Positions 36,275 to 45,508 of a stretch of DNA of 64,000 nt are shown piece after piece. The translations under genes were made by a program, and so were the position numbers. Position 1 is the first letter of the stretch, and each line of letters opens with the position of its first letter. Source of the DNA: Calothrix sp. NIES-4105. Its GTDB lineage: Bacteria; Cyanobacteriota; Cyanobacteriia; Cyanobacteriales; Nostocaceae. The notes under the pieces were generated by a model that was not told the origin of the DNA, did no database searches, and was given only the letters and a program-made list of their open reading frames with translations. The stretch covers positions 9,043,717 through 9,107,716 of the forward strand of contig NZ_AP018290.1 of NCBI RefSeq assembly GCF_002368415.1. The letters are read 5' to 3'.

Positions 36275-36937
36275 ATGACCGTTAGACCTCGGTCGTTGAG
36301 GTGGCGATTTTTACAAAGACTCAGCTTTGGTTTGTGCCTTCTGCTTTGTATTTGGCTGGTTTTTAACACTATAACCTTAATTAATTCATCTTCCAAGCCA
36401 GTTGATGCCATTTTTGTGCTTGGTGGCAGCATCGCGCGCGAAGAATATGCAGCTGATTTAGCGTCTAAAAACAGCAAAATCCCGGTTCTGATCTCGAAAG
36501 GTTCACAAGACCCGTGTATTTTGGAGATTTTTGAGCGCAAACAAGCTATTTTGTCCAACATTTGGCTAGAAAAATGTGCGGATTCAACGTTTGATAACTT
36601 TTTTTACAGCTTGCCTATTTTGGAGAGGTGGCAGGTTCGCAAAATTAAGTTAATTACCTCGTACAGTCATTTACCGCGCGCTAAATGGATGGCACAAATT
36701 ATTTTTGGAGCGCATGGCATCTGGGTAGAATTTGACGTTGTGCAAGAGCAAGGTGTTCCCGGAAATAAAGAATCACGCTTCAAAACTGCGCTCGATATAG
36801 CTCGCAGCTTTGCCTGGGCGCTTTTGAGCCATTTTCAACACCCAGAATGTACAAATGTAATAAATCTTAAAGACGTGAATTTAGATGCTTGGCGCCAGGT
36901 TGGCTATAAGTGTGAACGTCGGCTTATATATAAGTAA
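36275..36937 (+). CDS. YdcF/DUF218-family membrane-anchored protein
   Basis: 220 residues from the chosen ATG at 36275. One N-terminal membrane helix (residues about 13-33: LSFGLCLLLCIWLVFNTI), then a DUF218 domain: PVDAIFVLGGSIAREEYAAD, DSTFDNFFYSLPILE and ITSYSHLPRAKWMA. In this family the acidic residues bind a nucleotide or lipid-linked sugar; roles in envelope glycan synthesis (SanA, ElyC) are known for relatives. A longer start at 36197 adds 26 atypical residues. Its stop is immediately followed by a sequence element shared with 50146. Confidence 0.78.
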   Translation: MTVRPRSLRWRFLQRLSFGLCLLLCIWLVFNTITLINSSSKPVDAIFVLGGSIAREEYAADLASKNSKIPVLISKGSQDPCILEIFERKQAILSNIWLEKCADSTFDNFFYSLPILERWQVRKIKLITSYSHLPRAKWMAQIIFGAHGIWVEFDVVQEQGVPGNKESRFKTALDIARSFAWALLSHFQHPECTNVINLKDVNLDAWRQVGYKCERRLIYK

Positions 36938-37049
36938 CAGTATTTCGCCACCGTGCTTACACGCATATCCGCGTGTCAATTCCGAAAAAAATGCAACATA
37001 TATCAGTAAAAATTCTCTGGGTGAAATAGTAAAATATCAAGTTAAATTT
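36938..37049 (+). promoter_or_regulatory. Shared upstream element, copy A
   Basis: About 112 bases matching 50146-50255 over their whole length, with conserved blocks GCCACCGTGCTTA, ACGCATAT, CAGTAAAAATTCTCT and AAATAGTAAA. Each copy lies 40-150 bases ahead of a plus-strand glycan-type gene (37202 and 50293). It may be a promoter/leader element or a small non-coding repeat. Confidence 0.7.
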
Positions 37050-37201
37050 ATTATATATCACCGCAAAGTTTGCGGCATATATGACCACATGGGTGAAAAA
37101 GCCCTCGAAAAAGCGAATTTATCTTTGAAGCGTTATAAAGAAATGATATAGTTACTAGCAAAAAATCACAATCTTATATTTATAAATTAACACGGTTCAA
37201 C

Positions 37202-38416
37202 ATGACATCAACAACACAAAATAAATACGTTTTTTATACAGGCGAACTATCGCTTGAACCCAATACAGCACACGAAATTCACGACGTACTTTGTGCCAAT
37301 GCTGCCGCCAACTTAGGGTTTTCTTCGGTCTTAGTTTATCACAATAAAAATGCCAGCATCTTCAACCCTAACTGGTTTCTCAATCCCTTTCAACCCCAGC
37401 AACCGAACGAAAAATTTGTCGATTTTTATAATCCTGAAGAACATCTTAAAGTTTTACCCCTACCGATGCCATATCCCATTGATAGAATACAAGGAAAATT
37501 TACCAGTTCTAATACAATTGCTACTAAATATTATTTACCATTTCATTTACATCGCCATACAAAAATTGTTCATACTCGCGATTGGAACTTTGCCAAAGCA
37601 TCAGTCAAAAATCGAATACCTGTAATATTTGAAAAACACCATTTTCAATCCACCCCCTTTGAATCCGAAATCGTTAAAAGCCCCTATTTACAAATCGTCA
37701 TTACCCAATCCGAACCAGTCCGTCAAAGCTTGATTCAATATGGAATGCCACCCGAAAAAGTCGTATGGCAATATAACGGCTTTGAACAATCGTTTTTAGA
37801 TAGACAGCCCCAAGAAGCCGAAACATGGCGCCAACAACTACTAACTGACGGACGCAAAATATTAATAGTTTATTCTGGCGCATTATATACATTTAAAGGT
37901 ATTGATTTATTAATCGATGTCGCCGCACAACTACCCCACATTCAATTTGCTGTCACCGGCGGCAAAGAATCGCAAGTCGAAGCATATCAACAAATCGCCA
38001 AACAAAAAAACGTCCAAAACATCAACTTCTTAGGCTGGGTAATGCCCCGCAAACGATTAGTAAGCCTATTCCAAGCCGCCGACTTACTAGCACATCCACA
38101 TCTTTCTGGCAAAGAAGCCGACTTCACCAATCCCGTCAAATTTTTTCAATATATGGCATCGGGAACCCCCATAGTTGTCACCGAAATACTACCATTAATT
38201 CCATTCAAAGACTCACCTTTAATCGCAACTTGGTGCGAACCAGACAACCCACAAAAATTTGCCCAATCAATTTTATATGCCCTCGAAAAATATCCGAGAA
38301 AAATCGAAGGATACACTGATAGCATTAACTACGCCCGCCAATTCTCCTGGGAAAGCCGCATATTAAAGATATTAAACTACGTTGAAGAACCAATGCGTCC
38401 AAAAATAATGAACTAA
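37202..38416 (+). CDS. Glycosyltransferase family 4
   Basis: 404 residues with the two-domain GT-B layout. The C-terminal half carries the family-1/4 donor site: KILIVYSGALYTFKGIDLLI, NINFLGWVMPRKRLVSLFQ and EADFTNPVKFFQYMASGTPI (the ExxxxxxxE type replaced by EADFTNPVKFFQ). No signal peptide or membrane helix. It begins a plus-strand run with two more sugar-transfer genes, with gaps of 44 and 64 bases, so an operon for a surface polysaccharide or glycolipid is likely. Confidence 0.85.
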   Translation: MTSTTQNKYVFYTGELSLEPNTAHEIHDVLCANAAANLGFSSVLVYHNKNASIFNPNWFLNPFQPQQPNEKFVDFYNPEEHLKVLPLPMPYPIDRIQGKFTSSNTIATKYYLPFHLHRHTKIVHTRDWNFAKASVKNRIPVIFEKHHFQSTPFESEIVKSPYLQIVITQSEPVRQSLIQYGMPPEKVVWQYNGFEQSFLDRQPQEAETWRQQLLTDGRKILIVYSGALYTFKGIDLLIDVAAQLPHIQFAVTGGKESQVEAYQQIAKQKNVQNINFLGWVMPRKRLVSLFQAADLLAHPHLSGKEADFTNPVKFFQYMASGTPIVVTEILPLIPFKDSPLIATWCEPDNPQKFAQSILYALEKYPRKIEGYTDSINYARQFSWESRILKILNYVEEPMRPKIMN

Positions 38417-38460
38417 TAACTTTTTAAAACTGAATCAATACTAAATATAGGACAGAGAAA

Positions 38461-39441
38461 ATGGCGATTGCAAAAATTGGCATGATGAGCAGTTATCCAG
38501 GTTTAGATAAGAAACCGGACTGGTTGTGGCAACAAACCCCGCATCATTTTGGTATTTGGAACAATATTCAGATGCTTGCTTCTGAACCAAAGCCTGATTT
38601 TATTCTCATGTACAACTACACGAGTTTTCCAGAAGCACCAGAGGAGCAACTTCAAAATAAATTGCTGTTTTGGAAAAATCAAAAAGTACAAGCTGAATAC
38701 CAAAAATCATTACATGAGTTTCAGGCAAAACTACGTGGAGTTCCTAAAGAAAGAGTTATTTACTTATTACGTGAACCACCTTTAGATGAAATAGTAGAGT
38801 TCAATAAAAAGTTTTATCGGCAGGCTGAACCTTATGCTGGGTATATATCGGGCCCGGATGATTTTGCGCCGACTCCCGACTATATGCCTGCTATTTGGTA
38901 TTACTCAAATTCATTCCGCGAATTAAATGAGATGCCACCACCAGTAAAAACTGCTGTTTGTAGTTGGGTAACTTCAGGAATTAATCGCACGGCGAATCAT
39001 CGCAAGCGTTTAGATTTTTTGAGAATGTTAAAAAATAGCGATTTAGATTTATGTGTATATGGTAGAAATTTGCCTGATTGGGCAGGTGGTGTCGGAGAAC
39101 TTACTAATAAATGGTATGGCATGGCTCCTTACTATTATAACTTAGCAATTGAAAATTATGCTGAAAATAATTGGTACGTTAGCGAGAAGCTTTGGGATTC
39201 TTTATTAGCATGGTGCTTGCCTATTTACTATGGGAGTTCTGGTGCTGACAAATTATTACCGCCTGGTAGTTTTTTGCGATTGCCAAGTTTAGATGAAAAT
39301 GGATTCAAGTATATTCAAGAAGTTACCTCAACACCCGATGCATGGTATGAAGCCAAAGATGCCATTGCCGAGGCTAGACAAATTATTCTGCACAAATTAA
39401 ATCTACTTAACTGGCTGTCAGAGTATAGTAATAAGTTTTAA
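38461..39441 (+). CDS. Glycosyltransferase family 10 (fucosyltransferase-like)
   Basis: 326 residues. The C-terminal part resembles alpha-1,3-fucosyltransferases (GT10): CSWVTSGINRTANHRKRLDF and AIENYAENNWYVSEKLWDS followed by CLPIYYGSSGADKLLP, which corresponds to the donor-binding motif. The N-terminal 150 residues are typical of bacterial GT10-like proteins of cyanobacteria. Acceptor and sugar are unknown. Second gene of the run starting at 37202. Confidence 0.78.
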   Translation: MAIAKIGMMSSYPGLDKKPDWLWQQTPHHFGIWNNIQMLASEPKPDFILMYNYTSFPEAPEEQLQNKLLFWKNQKVQAEYQKSLHEFQAKLRGVPKERVIYLLREPPLDEIVEFNKKFYRQAEPYAGYISGPDDFAPTPDYMPAIWYYSNSFRELNEMPPPVKTAVCSWVTSGINRTANHRKRLDFLRMLKNSDLDLCVYGRNLPDWAGGVGELTNKWYGMAPYYYNLAIENYAENNWYVSEKLWDSLLAWCLPIYYGSSGADKLLPPGSFLRLPSLDENGFKYIQEVTSTPDAWYEAKDAIAEARQIILHKLNLLNWLSEYSNKF

Positions 39442-39505
39442 GTTTCAACTTGAAATATTGAGTTTTTTTGAATTGTCTTGTTATCAAATGTAATAATATA
39501 AATAA

Positions 39506-40279
39506 ATGAATTCAATGACAATGGACTACTGTTTTTGTACGTTAGCACTCGGTAAAAAATATCGAATTCTTGCCCAGCAGCTAGCAACGGATTTAGCAAA
39601 ATATTGCCCCAAAGTGTTTATCTTTGTATATACAGATAATCCCGATGATTTTCGGAGTTCAAATAATGTCTTGGCATTCAAACACCGTCAGCAGGGAACA
39701 TTACTTTGCTACAACGATAAACGTTTAGTACTTGCCAAAGCTTTATCTAAATTTCGTACAGCGATTTGTATTGATGCTGATACGCGAATTATCGCCGATA
39801 TTCCCGATGATTTGCAATGGCAACCTGGTATTACAACTGGACACGCCGAGAATTTAGTTGAACATGCTCAAAAATATAATCCCGAACGCTTAGAGTCGCT
39901 GCAAAAGTTAGCATCTAAGTTAGATTTACCATTAGAAAAAGTTAATTACGTTGGGGAATCGTTATTTGTCATCACGCGCGATAGTGGTAAAGAAATCGAA
40001 TTTTTTAACTACTGGGGTAGAGTAGGTAGGTATTTGGAATTTCAAGGAATTCATGGTGGTGAAGGTAATGCAATGGGGTTAGCTGCTGCTAAGGTAGGTT
40101 GGGCAGTCCACCGCTCAGGTTGGCAAACAGTTAAGCAAGCAAGTCAGCATATTGATGCATCATATATACCAACTAAGTCAAGCTCTTGGGATAAGTGGAA
40201 ATTACGGTTGACTTACCATTATCGTCTTAACTTCGCACGCTTAAAAGCTTTGAATGATTTTGATTTTTTTTATCGGTAA
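39506..40279 (+). CDS. Putative GT-A-type glycosyltransferase
   Basis: 257 residues, not assigned to a numbered family. The pattern MDYCFCTLALGKKYRILAQQ then VFIFVYTDNP, with AICIDADTRI (a DxD metal/nucleotide-sugar motif at about residue 90) and GGEGNAMGLAAAKVGW, fits a GT8-like or Nostoc-specific GT-A enzyme. There is no signal peptide. Third and last gene of the plus-strand run. The start could equally be an ATG 9 or 15 bases further in. Confidence 0.6.
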   Translation: MNSMTMDYCFCTLALGKKYRILAQQLATDLAKYCPKVFIFVYTDNPDDFRSSNNVLAFKHRQQGTLLCYNDKRLVLAKALSKFRTAICIDADTRIIADIPDDLQWQPGITTGHAENLVEHAQKYNPERLESLQKLASKLDLPLEKVNYVGESLFVITRDSGKEIEFFNYWGRVGRYLEFQGIHGGEGNAMGLAAAKVGWAVHRSGWQTVKQASQHIDASYIPTKSSSWDKWKLRLTYHYRLNFARLKALNDFDFFYR

Positions 40280-40284
40280 TTGAA

Positions 40285-40838
40285 CTATAAGGTTGGTAAT
40301 TGCACTGTGAAGGTGGCGCCTTGATTTTCTCCGGGACTGTCTACCCAAATTCTTCCTCCGTGCAATTCTACCAATTGACGCACAATTGCTAGTCCAAGCC
40401 CTAAACCACCAAAATTACGAGTTGTAGAACTGTCTTCTTGGCGAAAATATTCAAACACATACGGCAAAAACTCTGGCTTAATTCCCTTACCTGTATCAAT
40501 GACCTGAATTTGGGCGTAATCGTTTATGTTACGTAACGTGACAGTAACCTGTCCACCTTCTTGTGTGAACTTGACGGCATTTGTGGCTTTCCAAACATAG
40601 TCGGATGCTTGGCTCCTAACACTGAGCTATAAGCATCATTGTAAAACTTAATAAATTCAGAACCCCAGAACAATGCAATCTGTGCTTTGGAGGGCAGTAA
40701 AATACTAATGGCACTTCGCAAACTTTGAGGAAAACTTTCAACTGAGCCTAATGGAGTTTTAGCCCAATCAAACGAGCGCATCAGCTTTCCCATTTCCCCG
40801 CCGCCGCTCAGAAAGTCGCCTCTTATCTGATTAGCCAT
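40285..40838 (-). pseudogene. Histidine kinase remnant with the core deleted
   Basis: The 5' part (40838 to about 40620) encodes a PAS-like N-terminus: MRSFDWAKTPLGSVESFPQS, then FIKFYNDAYSSVLGAKHP. It jumps, near 40590-40615, to the ATP-binding end of a histidine kinase read in another frame: NAVKFTQEGGQVTVTLRN, VIDTGKGIKPEF, GGLGLGLAIVRQLVELHGG, and a stop at 40285. The missing middle would be several hundred residues including the dimerisation His. A single internal deletion with frame change explains it. It cannot be an active kinase. Confidence 0.8.
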
Positions 40839-41027
40839 TACTTGTAGTTATTCTCGATATCTCAAAAAGATATTATAAGATAATTTATTTGGAAGTGCTT
40901 CTAACTATCGATATAACTACATTTTAAAATAAAGTTTCATATTAAATTGGCGCCAGTTTTGAATCTATTCTCTCTGTGTTCTCTGCGTCTCTGTGGTAAA
41001 AAAATACTGACTGCATAGGCGAGATGT

Positions 41028-43367
41028 CTATGGTACAAAATCTATGCGAGATGCCATTGCAGTGACTGCAGAAAGCGGAACTTCATTAAAATACGCGCGC
41101 TGGAACTGTTCTTCTTGAACTCCAGCTAAAAATTGTTCTAATGAAGATTGTGCGTGTTTTATGTTTGATTTGTTTTGAGAATCCTCGATAAACATCAAAC
41201 TACGGTCATTGAAAGTACTTTTGAGTCCTAAATATCTTAAAGCTTTTAATCCTAAATGTAAGGGTTGATCTCCAATGCCAAGTTTTTCTCGTAGTTGGAC
41301 GCGCGTTACTGGTTGTTGAGTGCGTGCGAGGTATTTAGCAATTCCGGCAAGTTTACACCAAACATCTTGTGGTGATTGATTTTGGGGTTTTAACCAAGCT
41401 AGTGCTAAAGGTTGATTAAGGTGATATGACTTTTTAATCCACGCGCGGATTTCATCCCAAGAAGCAGGACAGTCTTTTAGTAAAAGTGCTGAGTGCTGAG
41501 TGAGTCGTGCTGAGTGCTGAGTGTTGAGTGCTGAGTGGCGCCAGTCAAGTATTTCATTTGGTGTTTTTTGGGTGTTGGATAGTGAGTTAGTATTAGGGCG
41601 GACTGCGATGAGTCGAATTTCGTAGCGTTTTTTAAAGCTGTTGTAGTCGAGTTCAGCGATACAGTCACATTTACCCTCTGGTAGTTCTTCTTTATAATGT
41701 CCCCACCATATACCTGGGAATGGGTTGACGGTAGAGTGATCGTGAATATCGAACTCTGTCTTTATATATTGTATTTTTTTACCTTGGCTGTCTTGTTGAT
41801 TACGATGCCAAGCGTTTTTAAACCAACAATCTTGAATCAGTAGTTTGGGTACTGGGTTGCCCATTCCACAAGGTTCGAGTAATTTAAACTCTAAAAATAA
41901 TTCTTTACCTAAATCTGCTACTTGAACTTTAATATCAGCTTGTATGGTTGGCGCCAGTATTGCAGTACCCATAGTTTGCCGTAGTTGCTGGTTAATAGCT
42001 TCTGAGAATAAAGGAATATTTTCGACAGGTAAACTTAATCCTGCTGCAAATGGATGTCCACCGAATTTATGTAGCAGATGTGCTTGGTCTTTCACTAGTT
42101 GATATAAATCTACCGAATTTATCGAACGCGCGGAACCACGAGCTAGGTTTGTAGGGGAATGTTCTGTACTTAGTAGAATTGTTGGGCGCCCTGTTTCTTG
42201 TGCTACTTGTCCTGCTACTAGTCCTAATACCCCAGGTGACCATTGTGGGTCAGAGAGAACTATAACATTCGTAGTTGATAAATCTGTTTGAGAAAGCTTT
42301 TGATTAACTTGTTGTGTGATATCTTTTTGGAGAGATTTACGACGCGCGTTTGCTAATTCGGTTTCTTCTGCAAGTTGACTTACGCGGCTTTGGTCGCGGC
42401 TTGTAAGTAATTCCACGCAAAATCTAGCGTCACCTTGAATACGACTAACTGCATTGATGCGTGGTCCTAAACCAAAGGATATATCAGTTGGTCTATCGCC
42501 ACTTTTTTGACAAAGTTCTAATAATCTTCCTACTCCTGGGCGCCTTCTAAGTGCTGCTGGTTGTTGAAAATCGGTTTGTAAACGCTGAATTCCTCGCTGC
42601 GCTAAATAACGACAATCTCCACTAAGCTGAACTAAATCGGCAATAAGTCCAACTGCTACTAAATCAAGTAAATCTTCGAGTGGTTGCTGTGCCACATTGG
42701 GCAAAGCTGTATAAAGCGCTTCGACTAATTTATAAGCAACCGCTACTCCAGAAAGATTATACAACGGGTGAGAGTTGGGTAAATAACGCGGGTTAATTAT
42801 TGCTGTAACTGCGGGACGTTCGGCAGGTAAAGTATGATGGTCTGTAACTATTACATCTATACCAAACTTGTTTGCGTAAATAATTTCTTGTATATTTGTG
42901 CTGCCTGTATCACAAGTAACGATAAGCTTGCATCCTTGTTTAACAAGCGCATCAATCCCTTGGATATTAAGTCCATGAGATTCAGTGATGCGATTTGGGA
43001 TGTAATAAATTAATTTGCTATTTTGAGTAAAAAATTGTCCTAACCCATCCCATAACACTGCCGTCGAAGTAATACCATCTGCGTCAAAATCTCCCCATAT
43101 TGCTATCTTCTCACGATTTGCGCGCGCTGCTTGTAACCGTGCGATTGCTAGGTGCATCTCTTGTCCAAACTGAAATGGACTTGCTGATTTATATACTTTT
43201 GGGTTAATAAATGCTTCTAATTGTTCGACTTCACAAATTCCTCGCTGCCATAATAAGCGCGCGGCAAATTCTCCGGTAGAGTTTGGAGTGTAGCACTTGA
43301 CTGCTTCGGTGAACCACTGCGGTGGTTGTTGAGTTGCGATTAAATTCCACTGCGGTTGAGATAACAT
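41028..43367 (-). CDS. recJ: Single-stranded-DNA exonuclease RecJ
   Basis: 779 residues from the chosen start at 43367. 5'-3' exonuclease acting in recombination and mismatch repair. DHH-family motifs are intact: AIWGDFDADGITSTA, VTDHHTLPAERPAV and, further on, the DHHA1 block GKF/HKFGGHPFAAGLSL. Residues near 640-660 (HSALNTQHSARLTQHSALLL) come from a heptamer repeat inserted in frame in the linker before the C-terminal domain. An upstream start at 43454 would run across a 32-base palindrome and is rejected. It ends the minus-strand block after the cpc genes. Confidence 0.9.
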   Translation of the reverse strand: MLSQPQWNLIATQQPPQWFTEAVKCYTPNSTGEFAARLLWQRGICEVEQLEAFINPKVYKSASPFQFGQEMHLAIARLQAARANREKIAIWGDFDADGITSTAVLWDGLGQFFTQNSKLIYYIPNRITESHGLNIQGIDALVKQGCKLIVTCDTGSTNIQEIIYANKFGIDVIVTDHHTLPAERPAVTAIINPRYLPNSHPLYNLSGVAVAYKLVEALYTALPNVAQQPLEDLLDLVAVGLIADLVQLSGDCRYLAQRGIQRLQTDFQQPAALRRRPGVGRLLELCQKSGDRPTDISFGLGPRINAVSRIQGDARFCVELLTSRDQSRVSQLAEETELANARRKSLQKDITQQVNQKLSQTDLSTTNVIVLSDPQWSPGVLGLVAGQVAQETGRPTILLSTEHSPTNLARGSARSINSVDLYQLVKDQAHLLHKFGGHPFAAGLSLPVENIPLFSEAINQQLRQTMGTAILAPTIQADIKVQVADLGKELFLEFKLLEPCGMGNPVPKLLIQDCWFKNAWHRNQQDSQGKKIQYIKTEFDIHDHSTVNPFPGIWWGHYKEELPEGKCDCIAELDYNSFKKRYEIRLIAVRPNTNSLSNTQKTPNEILDWRHSALNTQHSARLTQHSALLLKDCPASWDEIRAWIKKSYHLNQPLALAWLKPQNQSPQDVWCKLAGIAKYLARTQQPVTRVQLREKLGIGDQPLHLGLKALRYLGLKSTFNDRSLMFIEDSQNKSNIKHAQSSLEQFLAGVQEEQFQRAYFNEVPLSAVTAMASRIDFVP
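41484..41538. repeat. Heptamer repeat inside recJ
   Basis: A run of GTGCTGAGTGCTGAG units (plus strand), read in frame on the minus strand as QHSAL-type peptide repeats. Only the CAGCACT orientation lacks stop codons, which is the orientation found. Confidence 0.85.
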
Positions 43368-43406
43368 TGCAGAAGGGTTTTTTCCAAAAATTGAATTATT
43401 GAATTG

Positions 43407-43438
43407 TTGTAGAGACGTTACATGTAACGTCTCTACAA
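43407..43438. repeat. 32-bp perfect palindrome
   Basis: TTGTAGAGACGTTACA followed at once by its exact complement. Located between cpcF and recJ, where it would form a loop-free hairpin in the transcript. Diverged relatives occur at 3655, 45460, 53030 and 58912. Confidence 0.9.
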
Positions 43439-43483
43439 TACATAATTCAATCATACTAATAATACAGAGGTTCTGAAATTATT

Positions 43484-44212
43484 TTATGTTCTTCTACTGC
43501 TACCGCGACTAGGTACTTGTTTTTCATCATCAGATTCTGCCAATGTTTTGATGTTGGGCATTTCTATTGCATTGTTTTCATTTTGCTGTTGATTTATTGC
43601 CATCCAAGCGCGTGCACGAATTGCGACTTCTTCGTCGTTGTTTGCGATTTCAAGAAGCGGTGCCGTAATTTGTGGTAAGATTTCAGGTTGAGTTTCACTA
43701 ATAGCACCTGCGAGTGCTTCGAGTCCAGTTACTGCTGCATAACGCACTACCCATTCTGGGTCTTTTGCAACTTGAATTAAAGTTTCGATTGCTTGCTGCT
43801 GCTTGGTTAAAACTTGTTCAGATGGAAGAAGTTGCCAGTGAATTGTTCCTAAACCGCGCGCTGCTGCTCGACGTACACTCAAAGCAAAGTCATTTTCTGC
43901 TGCATCGAGTAAAATATCAAAACCTCTAGGGTCGCCAATACCTGCTAATGCACGTACTGCCCAAGCGCGCGCTCCATAGTTGTAATTATCGAGTAATGAG
44001 AGCAAAGGTTCAACAGCTTTAGAGCCAATTGCGATCAATCCGTCAACAGCTGCAACTGCGGCGCCTGGATTGTTATATCCTAAAGCAGCAATCAATGTTG
44101 GTACAGCTTCTTCTAATCTGGAGGATGCTAAATTTTGTACAGCTTCGAGTAGGGAAGCAGAAGAATCTGCTTGTTCTACCGCACTAATTAGTTGGGCAAT
44201 ATTATTAGTCAT
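43484..44212 (-). CDS. cpcF: Phycocyanobilin lyase subunit CpcF
   Basis: Forms, with CpcE, the heterodimeric lyase that attaches phycocyanobilin to Cys84 of the phycocyanin alpha chain. 242 residues of HEAT/PBS-lyase repeats (LQNLASSRLEEAVPTLIAAL-type N-terminal unit; then VEPLLSLLDNYNYGARAWAV and NDFALSVRRAAARGLGTIHW). The start at 44212 was chosen because the 15 residues upstream read across the intergenic palindromes. It is last in the cpc operon, 106 bases after cpcE, and followed by recJ. Confidence 0.88.
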   Translation of the reverse strand: MTNNIAQLISAVEQADSSASLLEAVQNLASSRLEEAVPTLIAALGYNNPGAAVAAVDGLIAIGSKAVEPLLSLLDNYNYGARAWAVRALAGIGDPRGFDILLDAAENDFALSVRRAAARGLGTIHWQLLPSEQVLTKQQQAIETLIQVAKDPEWVVRYAAVTGLEALAGAISETQPEILPQITAPLLEIANNDEEVAIRARAWMAINQQQNENNAIEMPNIKTLAESDDEKQVPSRGSSRRT

Positions 44213-44241
44213 ATTTTTAATAATTAAGTTAGGAGTTGTAG

Positions 44242-44296
44242 GGTGGGCAGTGCCCACCTTACTAAGTTAGTAGTTGTAGGGTGGGCAGTGCCCACC
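44242..44296. repeat. Two tandem GGTGGGCAGTGCCCACC palindromes
   Basis: Copies at 44242-44258 and 44280-44296, each flanked by GTAG and TTAC, in the cpcE-cpcF gap. A third copy is between nirA and nrtA. They would form strong hairpins and may lower the expression of cpcF relative to cpcE. Confidence 0.85.
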
Positions 44297-44318
44297 TTAC
44301 GAGCGCACTCATAACTAT

Positions 44319-45167
44319 TTAAAGTAAAGAGTCCATTAATTTCATGACTTTTATAACACGGTCAGATAAAGTGGGGGTGGGGGGTGTTAACTCTTTTACC
44401 TCATATTCGAGTAACCCTTTCAGTGCTATTAGCTTTAAACTGTTTTCTGCAAGAGTTTGAGTAATTGCGTCTGCAGCCTCAAAGTATCCTATTGCACCTA
44501 AGTCTGCGAGTGCGGAGCGTCGCAGTTGTAAATTATTTCCTGCTAATGCCTTAACCAACCGCTCTCCATATGAGGAATCTCCAGTTAGTTGGTACATCGC
44601 GCGTGCTGCTGAGTACTGTACTCGTTCGGTTGGATGCTTTAAAAATAGTTGAATTTGCGGTATTGAATCGAGGGCGCCAAGACTACCTAAAGCCTCTAAT
44701 ATACTTTCGTATGGTTGGCTTTGAGCAGATTGAATGATTAATTCTTCACCCGTCAATCCAGTAGTTAGTAAATTATGTAACGCTGGAATTGCTCTAAAAT
44801 CCGATAACATTCCTAAAGATTCAGCAGCAGCTTCGCGGACGTAATAATCTGAACATTCTAAACTTTGAATTAAAGCTTCGACCGCGCTTTGCGAACCTAA
44901 CTTACCTAACGCGCGTGCTGCATTACGTCGCAGAGGATAACCACCTTCGGGTGTTCTATCTAATTCATCAGCGAGTGCTTGAATTAAAAGAGTAATAGCT
45001 CGTGGTTCATTAACTTTAAATCGACCTAACCACCAAGCAGCATAAAATCGCAAACCTGGGTCTGTACCTTCTAGATTTGCGATTGCAGTTTCTATTGTCA
45101 AAGATTCACCACCGCCAGTAGTTGCTGACGGTGATAACGGTTCAAAGTTATCCTTACTGGAATTCAT
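44319..45167 (-). CDS. cpcE: Phycocyanobilin lyase subunit CpcE
   Basis: Partner of CpcF in adding phycocyanobilin to the alpha subunit of phycocyanin. Typical N-terminal block EGTDPGLRFYAAWWLGRFKV, then HEAT-like repeats (AVEALIQSLECSDYYVREAA, ERVQYSAARAMYQLTGDSSY). 282 residues from the ATG at 45167, near the usual 276; that start overlaps the cpcD stop by 14 bases, implying translational coupling. An ATG at 45209 would give 296 residues and overlap cpcD more. Confidence 0.9.
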   Translation of the reverse strand: MNSSKDNFEPLSPSATTGGGESLTIETAIANLEGTDPGLRFYAAWWLGRFKVNEPRAITLLIQALADELDRTPEGGYPLRRNAARALGKLGSQSAVEALIQSLECSDYYVREAAAESLGMLSDFRAIPALHNLLTTGLTGEELIIQSAQSQPYESILEALGSLGALDSIPQIQLFLKHPTERVQYSAARAMYQLTGDSSYGERLVKALAGNNLQLRRSALADLGAIGYFEAADAITQTLAENSLKLIALKGLLEYEVKELTPPTPTLSDRVIKVMKLMDSLL

Positions 45168-45426
45168 CTTTAAAAGCGTCGGCGTTAGTATTTGATTGTC
45201 CGCCTTCATGATTTAAAGGCTCAATCTTTACTATTCTGCCACCCAAACGGGTAATTCGCTGCATTTCTGAATTCATGCGGTTGTAAGGAACCGTAATAAA
45301 TGTGCTAGCGCTCGAACGAATCTCGTAATCGGTTTTATCAGTTTCTTCGTTTTGACGTAATCCTTCTACTTCATAGCGAAAGTAGCGGGCTGCTGATTCT
45401 CTGTTAGGTGCGATTTGACCAAGCAT
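45154..45426 (-). CDS. cpcD: Phycobilisome small rod-capping linker CpcD
   Basis: Ends the phycocyanin rod and sets its length. 90 residues from the ATG at 45426, which aligns with the known family start (MLGQIAPNRESAARYFRYEV). The CpcD domain is present: YEIRSSASTFITVPYNRMNS and RITRLGGRIVKIEPL. A tail of about 20 residues beyond the domain (to DAFKDEFQ) is longer than in most CpcD proteins. It overlaps cpcE at its 3' end. Confidence 0.9.
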   Translation of the reverse strand: MLGQIAPNRESAARYFRYEVEGLRQNEETDKTDYEIRSSASTFITVPYNRMNSEMQRITRLGGRIVKIEPLNHEGGQSNTNADAFKDEFQ

Positions 45427-45459
45427 AATATTTTGGTTGCTAATAAATGAATGATTGTG

Positions 45460-45503
45460 TGTAGAGACGTGATTTATCACGTCTTGATTTATCACGTCTT
45501 TAC
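45460..45503. repeat. TAGAGACGTGATTTATCACG repeat, one and a half units
   Basis: TAGAGACGTGATTTATCACG, then TCTTGATTTATCACGTCTTT, in the cpcC-cpcD gap. Related arms are at 3655, 43407, 53030 and 58912. Confidence 0.7.
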
Positions 45504-45508
45504 ATTAT

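Noticed and set aside
43368-43454. Longer N-terminus for RecJ
   Set aside because: It would be encoded across a perfect 32-base palindrome and does not resemble RecJ; the ATG at 43367 aligns with the family.
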